Shown here: positions 25,717 through 34,722 of the stretch, piece by piece | Numbering within the stretch: the first letter of the stretch is position 1 | Layout of the letters: every line of letters begins with the position of its first letter | Origin: Kibdelosporangium banguiense | GTDB lineage: Bacteria; Actinomycetota; Actinomycetes; Mycobacteriales; Pseudonocardiaceae | Length of the DNA stretch: 64,000 bases | Assembly: GCF_017876405.1 (NCBI RefSeq) | Contig: NZ_JAGINW010000001.1 | Coordinates: forward strand, 2,679,203-2,743,202 | Direction: 5' to 3' | The notes under the pieces: generated by a model | Databases searched by the model: none | What the model was told of the DNA's origin: nothing | What the model saw: only the letters and a program-made list of their open reading frames with translations | Program-made: the position numbers and the translations under genes

Positions 25717-27198
25717 ATGAGAGAACGGACCGGTTCAGTGCACCGCCGTGGTCGTTTTCAGATGGTCTCTCCCCGGGATATGCCCGAAACCGTCCGGCCA
25801 ATGGTCGCGACCTGGGAACGCCGCTACCAGCTGGCGGTGCTCGGCAGCGACCTGGCGGTGATCATCGCGGTCGTCCTCACCGTCAACGTGCTCTTCGGCG
25901 CGGTGACCGCCCTGCACGCGAGCATCTTCGCGGTGCTGACGCTGGCCGCTGTCCTCATTGGTCTCGGTGCGTCGAGGGCCTGGAGCATCGCCGCGCTCGG
26001 CGACGGCGCCGAAGAGTTCCGTCGGCTGTACCGGGGCCTGTTCACCGGGTTCGTGTTCCTGGCCATCGGTGGGTTCGCCTTCGGCCTCGAAGGCCTGCGG
26101 CCGTGGGTTTTCCTTGCCGTACCGGCGATCGCGATGATCGACTTCCCGGTCCGCTACATCCTGCGCCGGCTGCTGCACAAGCGCCGCCAGGCAGGCCAGT
26201 GCCTGCTGCCCGTACTCGCCGCCGGTGGCGTCGGCACGGTCTCCGATCTGATCGACCGCACTCGTAAGGCGCCACACCAAGGCTGGCGCGTCGAAGCGGT
26301 CTGCACTGCGGACGGTCTCGGCCAGGACGCCGACGGCAAGGTCGACGGTGTCCCAGTCGTCGGCACGATCGAAGGGGTCGCCGAGCACGTGCAGCGCGGC
26401 GGCTACCGGATCGTCGCGGTCACGGCGGACGCGTACTGGACCCCGAAGCGCCTGCAGCACTTGGCCTGGGAGCTGGAGAACAGCTCGGCCGAGCTGGTCG
26501 TGGCGCCGGTCCTGATGGAGGTCGCCGGCCCTCGGCTGCACGTCAGCGGTGTGCTCGGGATGCCGCTGCTGCGCCTGTCCGCGCCGGTGTTCACGGGTGC
26601 TCGCCGCGTGGTGAAGGAGATCGTCGACCGGGTCGGCGGTGCGTTCCTGCTCGCCTTACTTTCGCCGTTCCTCATGGCCATCGCGCTGTCGGTCAAGCTG
26701 AACGACCGCGGTCCGGTGTTCTACCGGCAACACCGGGTCGGCAAGGACGGCAAGTCGTTCACCATGGTCAAGTTCCGCACGATGTGTGTGGACGCGGACG
26801 CCAAACGCACCAGCCTGCTGGCCCGCAACGAGGCCGAGGGCCCGCTTTTCAAGATGCGCAACGACCCGCGCGTGACCCGGATCGGCGCGATCCTGCGCCG
26901 CTTCTCCATGGACGAGCTGCCGCAGCTGTTCAACGTCGTCTCCGGCCAGATGTCGCTGGTCGGCCCGCGCCCGCCGCTGCCCGAGGAGACCGAGCGCTAC
27001 AGCTCCGACGCCCGACGTAGGCTGCTGGTCAAACCCGGGCTCACCGGGTTGTGGCAGGTCAGCGGGCGTAGCGATCTGCCGTGGGAGGAAGCCGTCCGGC
27101 TGGACCTGCGCTATGTCGAGGACTGGTCGCTCGCGCTGGACGCGTTGATCTTGTGGAAGACGGTTCGCGCCGTGCTGAAGGGCCAAGGAGCTTATTGA
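25717..27198 (+). CDS. Polyprenyl glycosylphosphotransferase (initiating sugar transferase) 1
   Basis: A 493-residue protein with four to five N-terminal membrane helices (WERRYQLAVLGSDLAVIIAV onward), a CoA-binding-like middle domain (VEAVCTADGLGQD) and a C-terminal bacterial sugar-transferase domain. Its motifs are GPVFYRQHRVGKDGKSF, FRTM, DELPQLFNV, SLVGPRPPLP and PGLTGLWQVSGRS. It transfers a sugar-1-phosphate to undecaprenyl phosphate and so starts repeat-unit synthesis. AGGAG lies 9 nt before ATG 25717. It overlaps the next gene by one base (TGATG). A paralogue with the same layout lies at 50998. Confidence 0.95.
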   Translation: MRERTGSVHRRGRFQMVSPRDMPETVRPMVATWERRYQLAVLGSDLAVIIAVVLTVNVLFGAVTALHASIFAVLTLAAVLIGLGASRAWSIAALGDGAEEFRRLYRGLFTGFVFLAIGGFAFGLEGLRPWVFLAVPAIAMIDFPVRYILRRLLHKRRQAGQCLLPVLAAGGVGTVSDLIDRTRKAPHQGWRVEAVCTADGLGQDADGKVDGVPVVGTIEGVAEHVQRGGYRIVAVTADAYWTPKRLQHLAWELENSSAELVVAPVLMEVAGPRLHVSGVLGMPLLRLSAPVFTGARRVVKEIVDRVGGAFLLALLSPFLMAIALSVKLNDRGPVFYRQHRVGKDGKSFTMVKFRTMCVDADAKRTSLLARNEAEGPLFKMRNDPRVTRIGAILRRFSMDELPQLFNVVSGQMSLVGPRPPLPEETERYSSDARRRLLVKPGLTGLWQVSGRSDLPWEEAVRLDLRYVEDWSLALDALILWKTVRAVLKGQGAY

Positions 27199-28409
27199 TG
27201 ATCTGCCGACTCTGCGGCTCAGCCGAGCTGGAGAGCGTGGTCGACCTGGGTGCGACGCCGCCGTGCGAGCGGTTTCTGGCCGCTGGCCAGCTCGACGAGC
27301 CGGAGCCGACGTATCCGCTGCACCTGAGGGTCTGCCGCAGCTGCCTGCTCGCCCAGATCCCGCCGCTGATCACGCCCGAGGACACGTTCACCGAGTACGC
27401 GTACTTCTCGTCGTTCTCCACGTCCTGGGTCGAGCACGCCCGCAAGTTCGTGGACCAGGCCGTGGCCAAGACGAACCCGGAGTTCGTGGTCGAGGTCGCG
27501 AGCAACGACGGCTACCTGCTGCAGCACGTCGTGGCCAAGGGGATCCGGTGCCTGGGCATCGAGCCGTCGGTCAACGTCGGCGCGTCGGCGCGGGAAAAGG
27601 GCGTCCCGACGCAGACGGCCTTCCTGAGCAAGGAGACCGGCGCGAGCGTCCGTGCCGAGCACGGGCCGGCGGATCTTGTCGTGGCCAACAACGTCTACGC
27701 CCACATCCCGGACATCCAGGGCTTCACCGCGGGCCTGCGCGAGCTGGTCAAGGACGACGGCTGGGTGTCCATCGAGGTCCAGCACATGCTCAGCCTGGTC
27801 CAGTACAACCAGTACGACACGATCTACCACGAGCACTTCCAGTACTACACGGTCGCGTCGGCCCAGCGAGCGCTTGCTTCCAACGGCCTGCACGTGGTCG
27901 ACGTCGAGCTACTGCCCACGCACGGCGGCTCGATCCGTATCTGGGCGCGGCCAGTGGAGTCCGAGCCGTCGAAGGCTGTCGGCTTCGTGCTTGAAGAGGA
28001 ACGGAAAGCCGGGTTGCACGACATGTCCGGCTATCAGGACTTCGCCCGCCACGTGGACGAGGTCCGCCAGAACCTGCTGCGGTTCCTGCTCGGCGCGGCG
28101 GCCACAGGCAAGCGCGTGGTCGGCTACGGCGCGCCCGGCAAGGGCAACACGCTGCTCAACCACTGCGGTATCCGGCCGGACATCCTGCCGTACACGGTGG
28201 ATCGCAATCCGTACAAGCACGGCAAGTTCACCCCCGGGACCAGGATCCCGATCCACGCGCCGGAACGGATCGCCGAGGACAAGCCGGACTATGTGCTTGT
28301 CCTGCCGTGGAACCTGCGTACTGAGCTGACCGAGCAACTGTCCTATGTAGGCGAGTGGGGTGGTCGGCTGGTGTTCCCGATCCCCACATTGGAGGAGGTC
28401 CGGCCGTGA
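27198..28409 (+). CDS. SAM-dependent C-methyltransferase of deoxysugar type
   Basis: 403 residues in the three-part layout of TylCIII/NovU-type sugar C-methyltransferases. These are an N-terminal zinc-binding part (CRLCG at 3-7, CRSC near 45), a SAM-binding core (VVEVASNDGYLL near 100) with VVANNVYAHI, and a C-terminal domain (GYGAPGKGNTLLNHCGI) ending in the conserved DYVLVLPWN. Such enzymes methylate a ketosugar nucleotide at C-3. It fits with the adjacent cytidylyltransferase and epimerase genes in making a branched sugar. The start overlaps the previous stop by one base; the stop overlaps the next GTG start. Confidence 0.92.
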   Translation: MICRLCGSAELESVVDLGATPPCERFLAAGQLDEPEPTYPLHLRVCRSCLLAQIPPLITPEDTFTEYAYFSSFSTSWVEHARKFVDQAVAKTNPEFVVEVASNDGYLLQHVVAKGIRCLGIEPSVNVGASAREKGVPTQTAFLSKETGASVRAEHGPADLVVANNVYAHIPDIQGFTAGLRELVKDDGWVSIEVQHMLSLVQYNQYDTIYHEHFQYYTVASAQRALASNGLHVVDVELLPTHGGSIRIWARPVESEPSKAVGFVLEEERKAGLHDMSGYQDFARHVDEVRQNLLRFLLGAAATGKRVVGYGAPGKGNTLLNHCGIRPDILPYTVDRNPYKHGKFTPGTRIPIHAPERIAEDKPDYVLVLPWNLRTELTEQLSYVGEWGGRLVFPIPTLEEVRP

Positions 28410-29197
28410 AGGTCGTGTTGTTCTGCGGCGGTTACGGCATGCGGATGCGCAACGGGCTCGGCGATGACGTGCCCAAGCCCATGCAGATGGTCGGCCCACG
28501 GCCGTTGCTGTGGCACGTGATGCGCTACTACGCGCATTTCGGGCACACCGAGTTCATCCTGTGCCTGGGTTACGGCGCGCACCACATCAAGGACTTCTTC
28601 CTGACCTATCAGGAGACCGCGTCCAACGACTTCATCCTGCGCGACGGCCGGGTCGAGCTGCTGTCCACCGACATCAGCGACTGGACGATCTCGTTCGTCA
28701 ACACCGGGCAGGACTCGCCGATCGGTGAGCGGCTGCGGCGCGTGCGGCACCTGCTGGAAGGCGAGGAGATGTTCCTGGCCAACTACGCGGATGTGCTCAC
28801 CGACGCCCCGCTCGACACGATGATCGAGCGCTTCGAGTCGAGTACCGCGGGCGCTTCGATGATGGTCGTGCCACCGCAGTCGTCCTTCCACTGTGTGGAA
28901 ATGGGCGAGGACAGCCACGTCACGGGCATCACACCGGTCAGTTCGCTGCCGTTGTGGGAGAACGGCGGCTACTTCGTGCTGCGGCAGGACGTCTTCGACC
29001 ACCTGCCGGCCGGGGGCGACCTGGTCCAGGACGCGTGCGGTGAGCTGGCCAAGGAAGGGCGCCTGCTGGCCTACCCGTACCGTGGCTTCTGGCAGCCTGC
29101 GGACACGGTGAAGGAGCGGGCGGCCCTGGACGCCGCTTACGCGCAGGGCGAGCGGCCTTGGATGCTGTGGGAGAAAGATGCGGGCGCTGCGTCCTGA
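28406..29197 (+). CDS. rfbF: Glucose-1-phosphate cytidylyltransferase-like nucleotidyltransferase
   Basis: A 263-residue Rossmann-like nucleotidyltransferase with CGGYGMRMR (nucleotide loop), VPKPMQMVG, PLLWHVMRYYAHFGHTEFIL and NYADVLTD. This is the signature set of RfbF-type CDP-glucose synthases. It activates a hexose-1-phosphate for the deoxysugar pathway. GTG 28406 has GGAGGAGG about 5 nt upstream and overlaps the previous stop (GTGA). No CDP-glucose 4,6-dehydratase gene is present in this window, so the dehydratase must be elsewhere or the product used directly. The 3' end overlaps the next gene by 20 nt. Confidence 0.88.
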   Translation: MKVVLFCGGYGMRMRNGLGDDVPKPMQMVGPRPLLWHVMRYYAHFGHTEFILCLGYGAHHIKDFFLTYQETASNDFILRDGRVELLSTDISDWTISFVNTGQDSPIGERLRRVRHLLEGEEMFLANYADVLTDAPLDTMIERFESSTAGASMMVVPPQSSFHCVEMGEDSHVTGITPVSSLPLWENGGYFVLRQDVFDHLPAGGDLVQDACGELAKEGRLLAYPYRGFWQPADTVKERAALDAAYAQGERPWMLWEKDAGAAS

Positions 29198-29825
29198 TGT
29201 GCTGGAACGCGTCACATTGCTCGGTGCGCACTGTGACGACCTGGCCATAGGTGCCGGCGGGACACTGCTGACGCTGTGCCAGTCGCGGCCCGGCTTGCAG
29301 ATCGACGCGTTGGTGCTGACCGGCGGCGGCACGCCTCGCGAGGCTGAGGAGCACGCGGCGTTGCAGGCGTTCTGCCCTGGCGCGGAGCTGAAACTGACCG
29401 TGCTCGATCTGCCCGACGGCCGCATTCCGGCCCATTGGGAGCTCGCCAAGACCGCGGTCGAGCAGCTGCGGGCGCGTACGGAGCCGGATCTGGTGCTGGC
29501 CCCGCACGCCGAGGACGCCCACCAGGACCACCGGACACTGGCCGAACTCGTGCCGACGGCGTTCCGTGACCATCTCGTGCTCGGCTACGAGATCGTCAAA
29601 TGGGACGGTGACCTGGGTGCCCCGACGGTGTACCAGCCCTTGTCCGGCGAAGTCGCCGAGGCCAAGGTGGAGAGGTTGCTCCGGCACTACCCGACGCAGG
29701 CCGGGCGGGACTGGTTCGACCGGGAGACCTTCCTCGGGCTGGCCCGGGTGCGTGGTGTGCAGTGCCGGGCACGCTATGCCGAGGCTTTTCATGTGAACAA
29801 GATGATCGTGGGCTTGGAGGCGTGA
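29178..29825 (+). CDS. PIG-L family deacetylase
   Basis: A 215-residue protein with the zinc site AHCDDLAIGAGG (residues 17-28) and downstream HQDH. These are the metal ligands of the LmbE/PIG-L N-acetylglucosamine deacetylases, with the fold otherwise typical (LDLPDGRIP, APHAEDAHQDH). It likely removes an acetyl group from a sugar or sugar-nucleotide intermediate. MshB of mycothiol synthesis belongs to the same family, but this position inside a sugar operon favours a polysaccharide role. It overlaps the previous gene by 20 nt; the next gene starts 1 nt later. Confidence 0.9.
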   Translation: MRALRPDVLERVTLLGAHCDDLAIGAGGTLLTLCQSRPGLQIDALVLTGGGTPREAEEHAALQAFCPGAELKLTVLDLPDGRIPAHWELAKTAVEQLRARTEPDLVLAPHAEDAHQDHRTLAELVPTAFRDHLVLGYEIVKWDGDLGAPTVYQPLSGEVAEAKVERLLRHYPTQAGRDWFDRETFLGLARVRGVQCRARYAEAFHVNKMIVGLEA

Positions 29826-29826
29826 C

Positions 29827-30813
29827 GTGCGCGTACTGCTGACCGGACACCAGGGCTACCTGGGCACCGTGATGGCGCCGAGGCTCGCGGCCGCCGGTCA
29901 CGAGGTGATCGGTCTGGACTCCGGGTACTTCGCACCGTGCGTGCTGGGGCCCGAGCCCGCCGACCCCGAGGGGCACCAGGTCGACCTGCGGGACGTGACC
30001 GCCGAGCACGTGTCCGGTGTGGACGCCGTGATCCATCTGGCGGCGTTGTCCAACGACCCGCTCGGTTCGCTCGAGCCGGAGTTGACCTATGACATCAACC
30101 ACAAGGCATCGGTGAAGCTGGCTCAGCTCGCCGCCGACGCGGGCGTGAAGCGGTTCCTCTACGCGTCGACCTGTTCGGTGTACGGCGCAGCCGGTGACGG
30201 CCTGGTCGGCGAGGACGCGCCGCTACGCCCGGTGACACCGTACGCGGAGAGCAAGGTCCGGGTCGAAGACGACCTGGTGGCGCTGGCGGATTCGGACTTC
30301 ACACCGGTTTTCCTGCGTAACGCCACCGCTTTCGGGTTCTCGCCGCGGTTGCGTGCCGACATCGTGCTGAACAACCTGGTCGGGCACGCCGTGCTGAGCG
30401 GCGAGGTCCGGGTGCTGTCGGACGGCACGCCCTGGCGGCCGTTGGTGCACGCCCAGGACATCGCGGACGCGTTCGTCGCAGCCCTCGAAGCGCCGAAGGA
30501 AGCCGTGCACTGCAAGGCTTTCAACGTCGGTACCGAGGACAACAACCTGACAGTCGCGCAGATCGCTCAGCACGTGGTCGAAGCCGTTGCCGGGTCGAAG
30601 CTCGTGATCACCGGCGAGGCAGGCGCGGACCCGCGTTCGTACCGCGTGGACTTCTCCCGGATCCGGGCCGCGCTGCCGTTCGAAGCACAGTGGACAGTCA
30701 AAGCCGGTGCGGTCGAGCTGCACGACGCGTACATCGAACACGGCCTGACACGCGCGGACTTCGAGCAGAAGTTCACGCGCCTGGCCTGGCTGAAGAAGAC
30801 CGGCGGGCTGTAG
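29827..30813 (+). CDS. NAD-dependent sugar-nucleotide epimerase/dehydratase (extended SDR)
   Basis: 328 residues with the NAD loop TGHQGYLG at the N-terminus, HLAALSNDP, the catalytic STCSVYG and YAESK (Tyr-x3-Lys), and NNLTVAQIAQHVVEAV in the C-terminal half. Extended SDR enzymes epimerise or reduce NDP-sugars. The closest type by eye is NAD-dependent epimerases from deoxysugar clusters. It starts with GTG 29827, one base after the previous stop, and ends the first rightward block of the locus. The exact substrate cannot be read from the sequence. Confidence 0.92.
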   Translation: MRVLLTGHQGYLGTVMAPRLAAAGHEVIGLDSGYFAPCVLGPEPADPEGHQVDLRDVTAEHVSGVDAVIHLAALSNDPLGSLEPELTYDINHKASVKLAQLAADAGVKRFLYASTCSVYGAAGDGLVGEDAPLRPVTPYAESKVRVEDDLVALADSDFTPVFLRNATAFGFSPRLRADIVLNNLVGHAVLSGEVRVLSDGTPWRPLVHAQDIADAFVAALEAPKEAVHCKAFNVGTEDNNLTVAQIAQHVVEAVAGSKLVITGEAGADPRSYRVDFSRIRAALPFEAQWTVKAGAVELHDAYIEHGLTRADFEQKFTRLAWLKKTGGL

Positions 30814-30974
30814 TGGTCACGACCGGAGGTGCGACAGGGGTCTCGACGGCCCAGCTTCCCGCTGACCGCACGGCAGAAAGGCCCAAGTACGCCCGGTACG
30901 AGGACCTCCCTGCCGCACGCCCAGCGAAAACCTGGATCCGCCGAATACCCCCACCGCACCTCCGGTCGCAACCA

Positions 30975-31505
30975 CTAATGCGGCCGCCAGGGGCCCGCGG
31001 CGAGGTCGCGGGCGCTGATCTCGGTGACCGGCAACGGCCAGTCGATGGCCAGGTCCGGATCGTCGTAGCGGATCGCGACGTCCTCGGCCGGGTCGTGCGG
31101 CCGGTCGATCCGGTAGCAGACGTCCGCGACCGGCGTCAGCGCCTGGAATCCGTGCAGCATGCCGGGCGGGATGTACAGGTGCGCGAAGGTCACGTCGTCC
31201 AGCCGGAACATCTCGTGGTGGCCGAAGGTCGGCGAGTCCGGCCGGGCATCGACGACCACATCGGACACAGCGCCGTGCGCGCACCGCACCAGCTTCGCCT
31301 CGCCTCGCCCGGTCCGGCCGTGCAGCCCGCGCAGCCCGCCGAGATGCGACCGGGACTGGGAATCCTGGATGAACGAGGCCGGATCGATGCCGTGCTCGGC
31401 CGCGATCGCCGCGTCGAACGTCCGCGTGAACAGGCCACGCGCGTCGTGGTGCGGCGTGGGCACAAAGAGCAGCACGCCGTCGATCGAAGTCGTCCGTACC
31501 TCCAC
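30975..31505 (-). CDS. dTDP-4-dehydrorhamnose 3,5-epimerase-type sugar epimerase
   Basis: A 176-residue RmlC-like cupin. The catalytic-His region is GLRGLHG. It also has KLVRCAHGAVSDVVVDAR, YIPPGMLHGFQAL, and VCYRID followed by DPDLAIDWP. It would epimerise a 4-keto-6-deoxy sugar at C-3/C-5. GTG 31505 is chosen as start; the frame is open upstream but overlaps the divergent methyltransferase gene. The only leftward gene in this part of the locus, it has 20 bp to its divergent neighbour. The stretch after the active His (GRTGRGEAKL) differs from the usual GLHYQ pattern, so its specificity may differ from true RmlC. Confidence 0.88.
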   Translation of the reverse strand: MEVRTTSIDGVLLFVPTPHHDARGLFTRTFDAAIAAEHGIDPASFIQDSQSRSHLGGLRGLHGRTGRGEAKLVRCAHGAVSDVVVDARPDSPTFGHHEMFRLDDVTFAHLYIPPGMLHGFQALTPVADVCYRIDRPHDPAEDVAIRYDDPDLAIDWPLPVTEISARDLAAGPWRPH

Positions 31506-31525
31506 GGGTCCATCATGGTGCCCGC

Positions 31526-32674
31526 ATGCTGACGCCGATCTGCCGGTCCTGCCGGGCCCGTCGCGGCGAGGTGGTTCTGGACCTCGGCAAGCAGCCGGCC
31601 AGCGATTTCTTCCCCGATGCCGGTGATGCCGGGCCGGATCCGGTCTATCCACTTCGGATGTGGCTGTGTGCGGAGTGCGATCTGGCACAACTCGCCGAGG
31701 ATCCGACCGTGCCGGAGGAGCCGCGTGGCGTCGAGCCGGCCGCGTTGGTCGCGCAGGCCAAGGACGCCATCGGCCGTGTGATGCGATCTGGCCTGGTCAA
31801 GCCCGGTGCGCGAGTGCTGGAGTACGGCAGCCCACATGGCGGTTCGTGGCTGCCGATGCTCGCCGAGCACGGTCTGCAGCCGGTCGAACCGGGTGAGCGT
31901 GCGGACATCGTGGTCGACTGCTTCGGCCTGATGCACTCGCCGGACCAGCACGCGGCGCTTGCCGAGCGGACCGGCAGGCTGGTCGAGAACGGGATTCTGC
32001 TGCTGCAGTACCACTCGCTGGCCACGGTCATCCGAAATGGACAGTGGAACGCGTTGCGGCACGGGCATTACGCCTACTACTCGACGGGCGCGATCGCCAG
32101 GATGCTGGCCATCGCCGGTCTCACACCTCGCACTGCGTGGCGTTTCGACCTGTACGGCGGCACGGTCCTGCTCGCCGCGGGTCGTGGTGGCCAGGTCGAT
32201 CCGGAAGTCAGGGCGCTGTTCGCCGAGGAGAACGGCAGCGGAGTCGGCGATCCACGGATCGTGCGTTCGTTGCAGGAGACGGCTTCCAACAGCATTACGG
32301 CGCTCCGCGGCTGGCTCCAACGGCAACGCGGCACAGGCAAGCGCGTTTTTGGCTACGGCGCGGCGTCTCGGGCAGTCGCTTTGCTTGCCGCTGCGGGCAT
32401 CGACAACACCATGCTGTCCGGCGTGGCGGACGCCTCCCAGTCCAAGTGGGGCCGCCGGATGCCGGGCACCACGATCCCGGTGATCAGCCCGGCCGAGCTC
32501 GTCCGGGCGAAACCCGATTCGGTCCTGCTGTTCGTGCCGGACCTGCTCGACGAGGTCCGCACCGCGCTACCGGCCCTCGACGGCCGCTGGGTGATCGCCG
32601 AACCCGTCCCCACCGAGGACCCCACGACCCGACGGCTCGTGCCGCCCGCGCGCCTGGCTGAGGACAAGCAGTGA
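31526..32674 (+). CDS. C-methyltransferase-like protein, second copy
   Basis: A 382-residue protein with the same three-part layout as the enzyme at 27198: zinc-type cysteines (CRSC at 6-9, CAEC near 51), a SAM core (VLEYGSPHGGSWLPML) and a C-terminal domain (VFGYGAASRAVALLAAAGI). The SAM loop is unusual: GSPHGG instead of ASNDGY. The middle part is shorter, so it may act on a different sugar or have altered activity. Its stop overlaps the GTG of the next gene (GTGA), so it belongs to the 31.5-36.5 kb operon. Confidence 0.82.
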   Translation: MLTPICRSCRARRGEVVLDLGKQPASDFFPDAGDAGPDPVYPLRMWLCAECDLAQLAEDPTVPEEPRGVEPAALVAQAKDAIGRVMRSGLVKPGARVLEYGSPHGGSWLPMLAEHGLQPVEPGERADIVVDCFGLMHSPDQHAALAERTGRLVENGILLLQYHSLATVIRNGQWNALRHGHYAYYSTGAIARMLAIAGLTPRTAWRFDLYGGTVLLAAGRGGQVDPEVRALFAEENGSGVGDPRIVRSLQETASNSITALRGWLQRQRGTGKRVFGYGAASRAVALLAAAGIDNTMLSGVADASQSKWGRRMPGTTIPVISPAELVRAKPDSVLLFVPDLLDEVRTALPALDGRWVIAEPVPTEDPTTRRLVPPARLAEDKQ

Positions 32675-34722
32675 ACCGGGTCGCCGCGCTGGTCGTGCTC
32701 GCCTTCGCAGTGGCCGGCCTGGCGATCGGGTTCGCGGTGCCGATGCTCGGCGGCCTGGAGTACCGCAGCACCACGGTCATTGTCTTCACGGCGCTGCAGA
32801 CCGACGACCGCCCACCCACCGCGTCCGAAGCCCGGCACATCACCGAACGGATGCCGAGCTGGGCGCGAGTCGCCCGCAGCGGGGCGGTGGCCAGCGAATT
32901 CGGCCTGCGGCAGGACGAGAAGATCGCCGCGCACGAGATCTCCGGCTCACAGTCGCTGATGGTGCAGTTGTCCGGGCCCAGCCGGGACGACCTGGCCGAG
33001 CGGGCCACAGCCGCGGCAAACGCCGTGATCAAGGTCGTGAGCATCGCCGAGGTGCCGCGCGGGTCGTCGGCCAGCCGGGTTTCGGGCATCGTGACCGAGC
33101 CCGGCAGCGAACCGGAGAACATGTCGCTCAAGTGGGGCGTCTGGGGCGGCGTCCTCGGTGCCGTGATCGGTGCCATGTTCGGCTGGCTCGTCTGCGCGCT
33201 GAAACGGCCTGGGCAGTGGGTTTCACAGCTGGCGAGCGGCGGATCCCGGATCGGCGGGGCCGACGCGTTCGCGGCCGAGGTCGACCGTGAGCTGCGGGCG
33301 TTGGCCTCGGCGGTGCGTACCCGGCGCGGGATGCTTGTGATCGGGGTGTGTTTCGTCGCGGTCGCCGGTTATGCCGGGACTGGGTCCGTTGGGCCGCCGC
33401 TTTTGGCCTTGCTGGTGGCGGGTTTCGCGGCTTTCCGGGATGCCCGCTGGATCGCGGTCGCGTTGCTGGGACTCGGCATGACCGTGTTCCCGCCGAAGCT
33501 CGAACTGGTCAAGATCGGCCCGGTCACGCCGACCGTGATCGAGGTCGCCCTGCTGATCGGGCTGATCGTGGTGTGGAAACGCCCTGGCCGCTCGGTCCTC
33601 ACGTGGCCGCTGGTCGTGCTCACCGCGGCGATCGTGGCCGGCTGCGCGATGGGATTCCTGGGCGGTGCCGAATTCTCCGAGGTCGCCGACTCACTGCGGG
33701 CCTTGTTGCTGGTGCCACTCGGATTCCTGATCGTCTACCGGGCGTTCGCCGGGAAAATCGCCCAGCTGGTCGCGATCGTGGCGGTCGGCGCGGCAGCGGC
33801 CAGCATGATCGAACTGGCCGCGTCGGTGATGGACTGGCATCGGCTGCTCGTCGACGAACGGACGTCGGTGATCACCGGCGCCGACACGTCCGAGGTGTCC
33901 CGGCTGGCCGCGCCGATCCTGCCGATGTGGGGACCGCTGCTGATCCTGCTCGTCTCCGGTGCGTTCCCGTTGCGGCCGCGCTGGCGGCTGTTGCTGTTCG
34001 CGGCTCCTGGCATCGCGCACGAGGCGCTGAGCTTCAACCGATCCACATGGGCACCGCTGCTGGGGTGCGCCATTCTGGTCGCGATCGCCCGGTTCGGCTC
34101 GCGAGGCCTGGTGAAACGGCTCATCGCGGCGGCCGCGCTGGGAGCACTCGCGTTGGGGCTCGCCGGCGGCGGCGTGTTCGGGGCCACGGGTGCGGCGCTG
34201 GCGGCCCGTGTGACCAGTGTTTTCAGCGGTGAGGCCCTGGTCGAGGACAGCCTGGCCGACCGCGAACGGGAGAACACGGCCGCGATCAATACCCTGCTTG
34301 AACGTCCCCTGCTGGGCACTGGTGTCGCCGTTCCGTACGGCGGCGAGATCGTTTCGTATGATGCCTTGCACGACCGGACAGTCGTCGAGGCGCGGCCGTG
34401 GATTCACAACCAGTACCTGCGGATCTGGCTCTGGTTCGGCGCTGCCGGGCTGCTTGTGGTCGGACTGCTGATGGTCCGGGTCGCGGCGGTCGTCGTGCAC
34501 AGCTGGCGCCGCCGGGCGCCGGGAACTGTGCTGGTCGTGGGGCTCGGACTTGGGCTGGCGTGCATCGCGTTCCAGTCCGTGCTGCAGACGACTTTGATCG
34601 ATCGTCCCACGTTAGTGGCCGTCGCGCTTACTCTGGCAATGCTGGCTCTTGCTGTTGGCTGGCAACCACAGATCAAGGTCGCGCAAACGCCGTTACCGGC
34701 GAGAAGGATAATGACACGGTGA
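32671..34722 (+). CDS. Wzz-like/O-antigen-polymerase-like fusion membrane protein
   Basis: 683 residues. A membrane helix at about 5-28, an extracytoplasmic segment (STTVIVFTAL to VLRxx-like SASRVSG) and a second helix near 153-178 form a Wzz-like chain-length domain. After a short cytoplasmic linker come about ten helices with a large loop holding RSTWAPLLG, NTLLERPLLGTG and HNQYLRIWLWFGAAG. That is the pattern of Wzy/WaaL-type O-antigen ligases and polymerases. A fused length regulator and polymerase would control repeat-unit polymerisation on the outer face. It starts at GTG 32671 (GTGA overlap) and ends overlapping the next GTG. Confidence 0.82.
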   Translation: MNRVAALVVLAFAVAGLAIGFAVPMLGGLEYRSTTVIVFTALQTDDRPPTASEARHITERMPSWARVARSGAVASEFGLRQDEKIAAHEISGSQSLMVQLSGPSRDDLAERATAAANAVIKVVSIAEVPRGSSASRVSGIVTEPGSEPENMSLKWGVWGGVLGAVIGAMFGWLVCALKRPGQWVSQLASGGSRIGGADAFAAEVDRELRALASAVRTRRGMLVIGVCFVAVAGYAGTGSVGPPLLALLVAGFAAFRDARWIAVALLGLGMTVFPPKLELVKIGPVTPTVIEVALLIGLIVVWKRPGRSVLTWPLVVLTAAIVAGCAMGFLGGAEFSEVADSLRALLLVPLGFLIVYRAFAGKIAQLVAIVAVGAAAASMIELAASVMDWHRLLVDERTSVITGADTSEVSRLAAPILPMWGPLLILLVSGAFPLRPRWRLLLFAAPGIAHEALSFNRSTWAPLLGCAILVAIARFGSRGLVKRLIAAAALGALALGLAGGGVFGATGAALAARVTSVFSGEALVEDSLADRERENTAAINTLLERPLLGTGVAVPYGGEIVSYDALHDRTVVEARPWIHNQYLRIWLWFGAAGLLVVGLLMVRVAAVVVHSWRRRAPGTVLVVGLGLGLACIAFQSVLQTTLIDRPTLVAVALTLAMLALAVGWQPQIKVAQTPLPARRIMTR

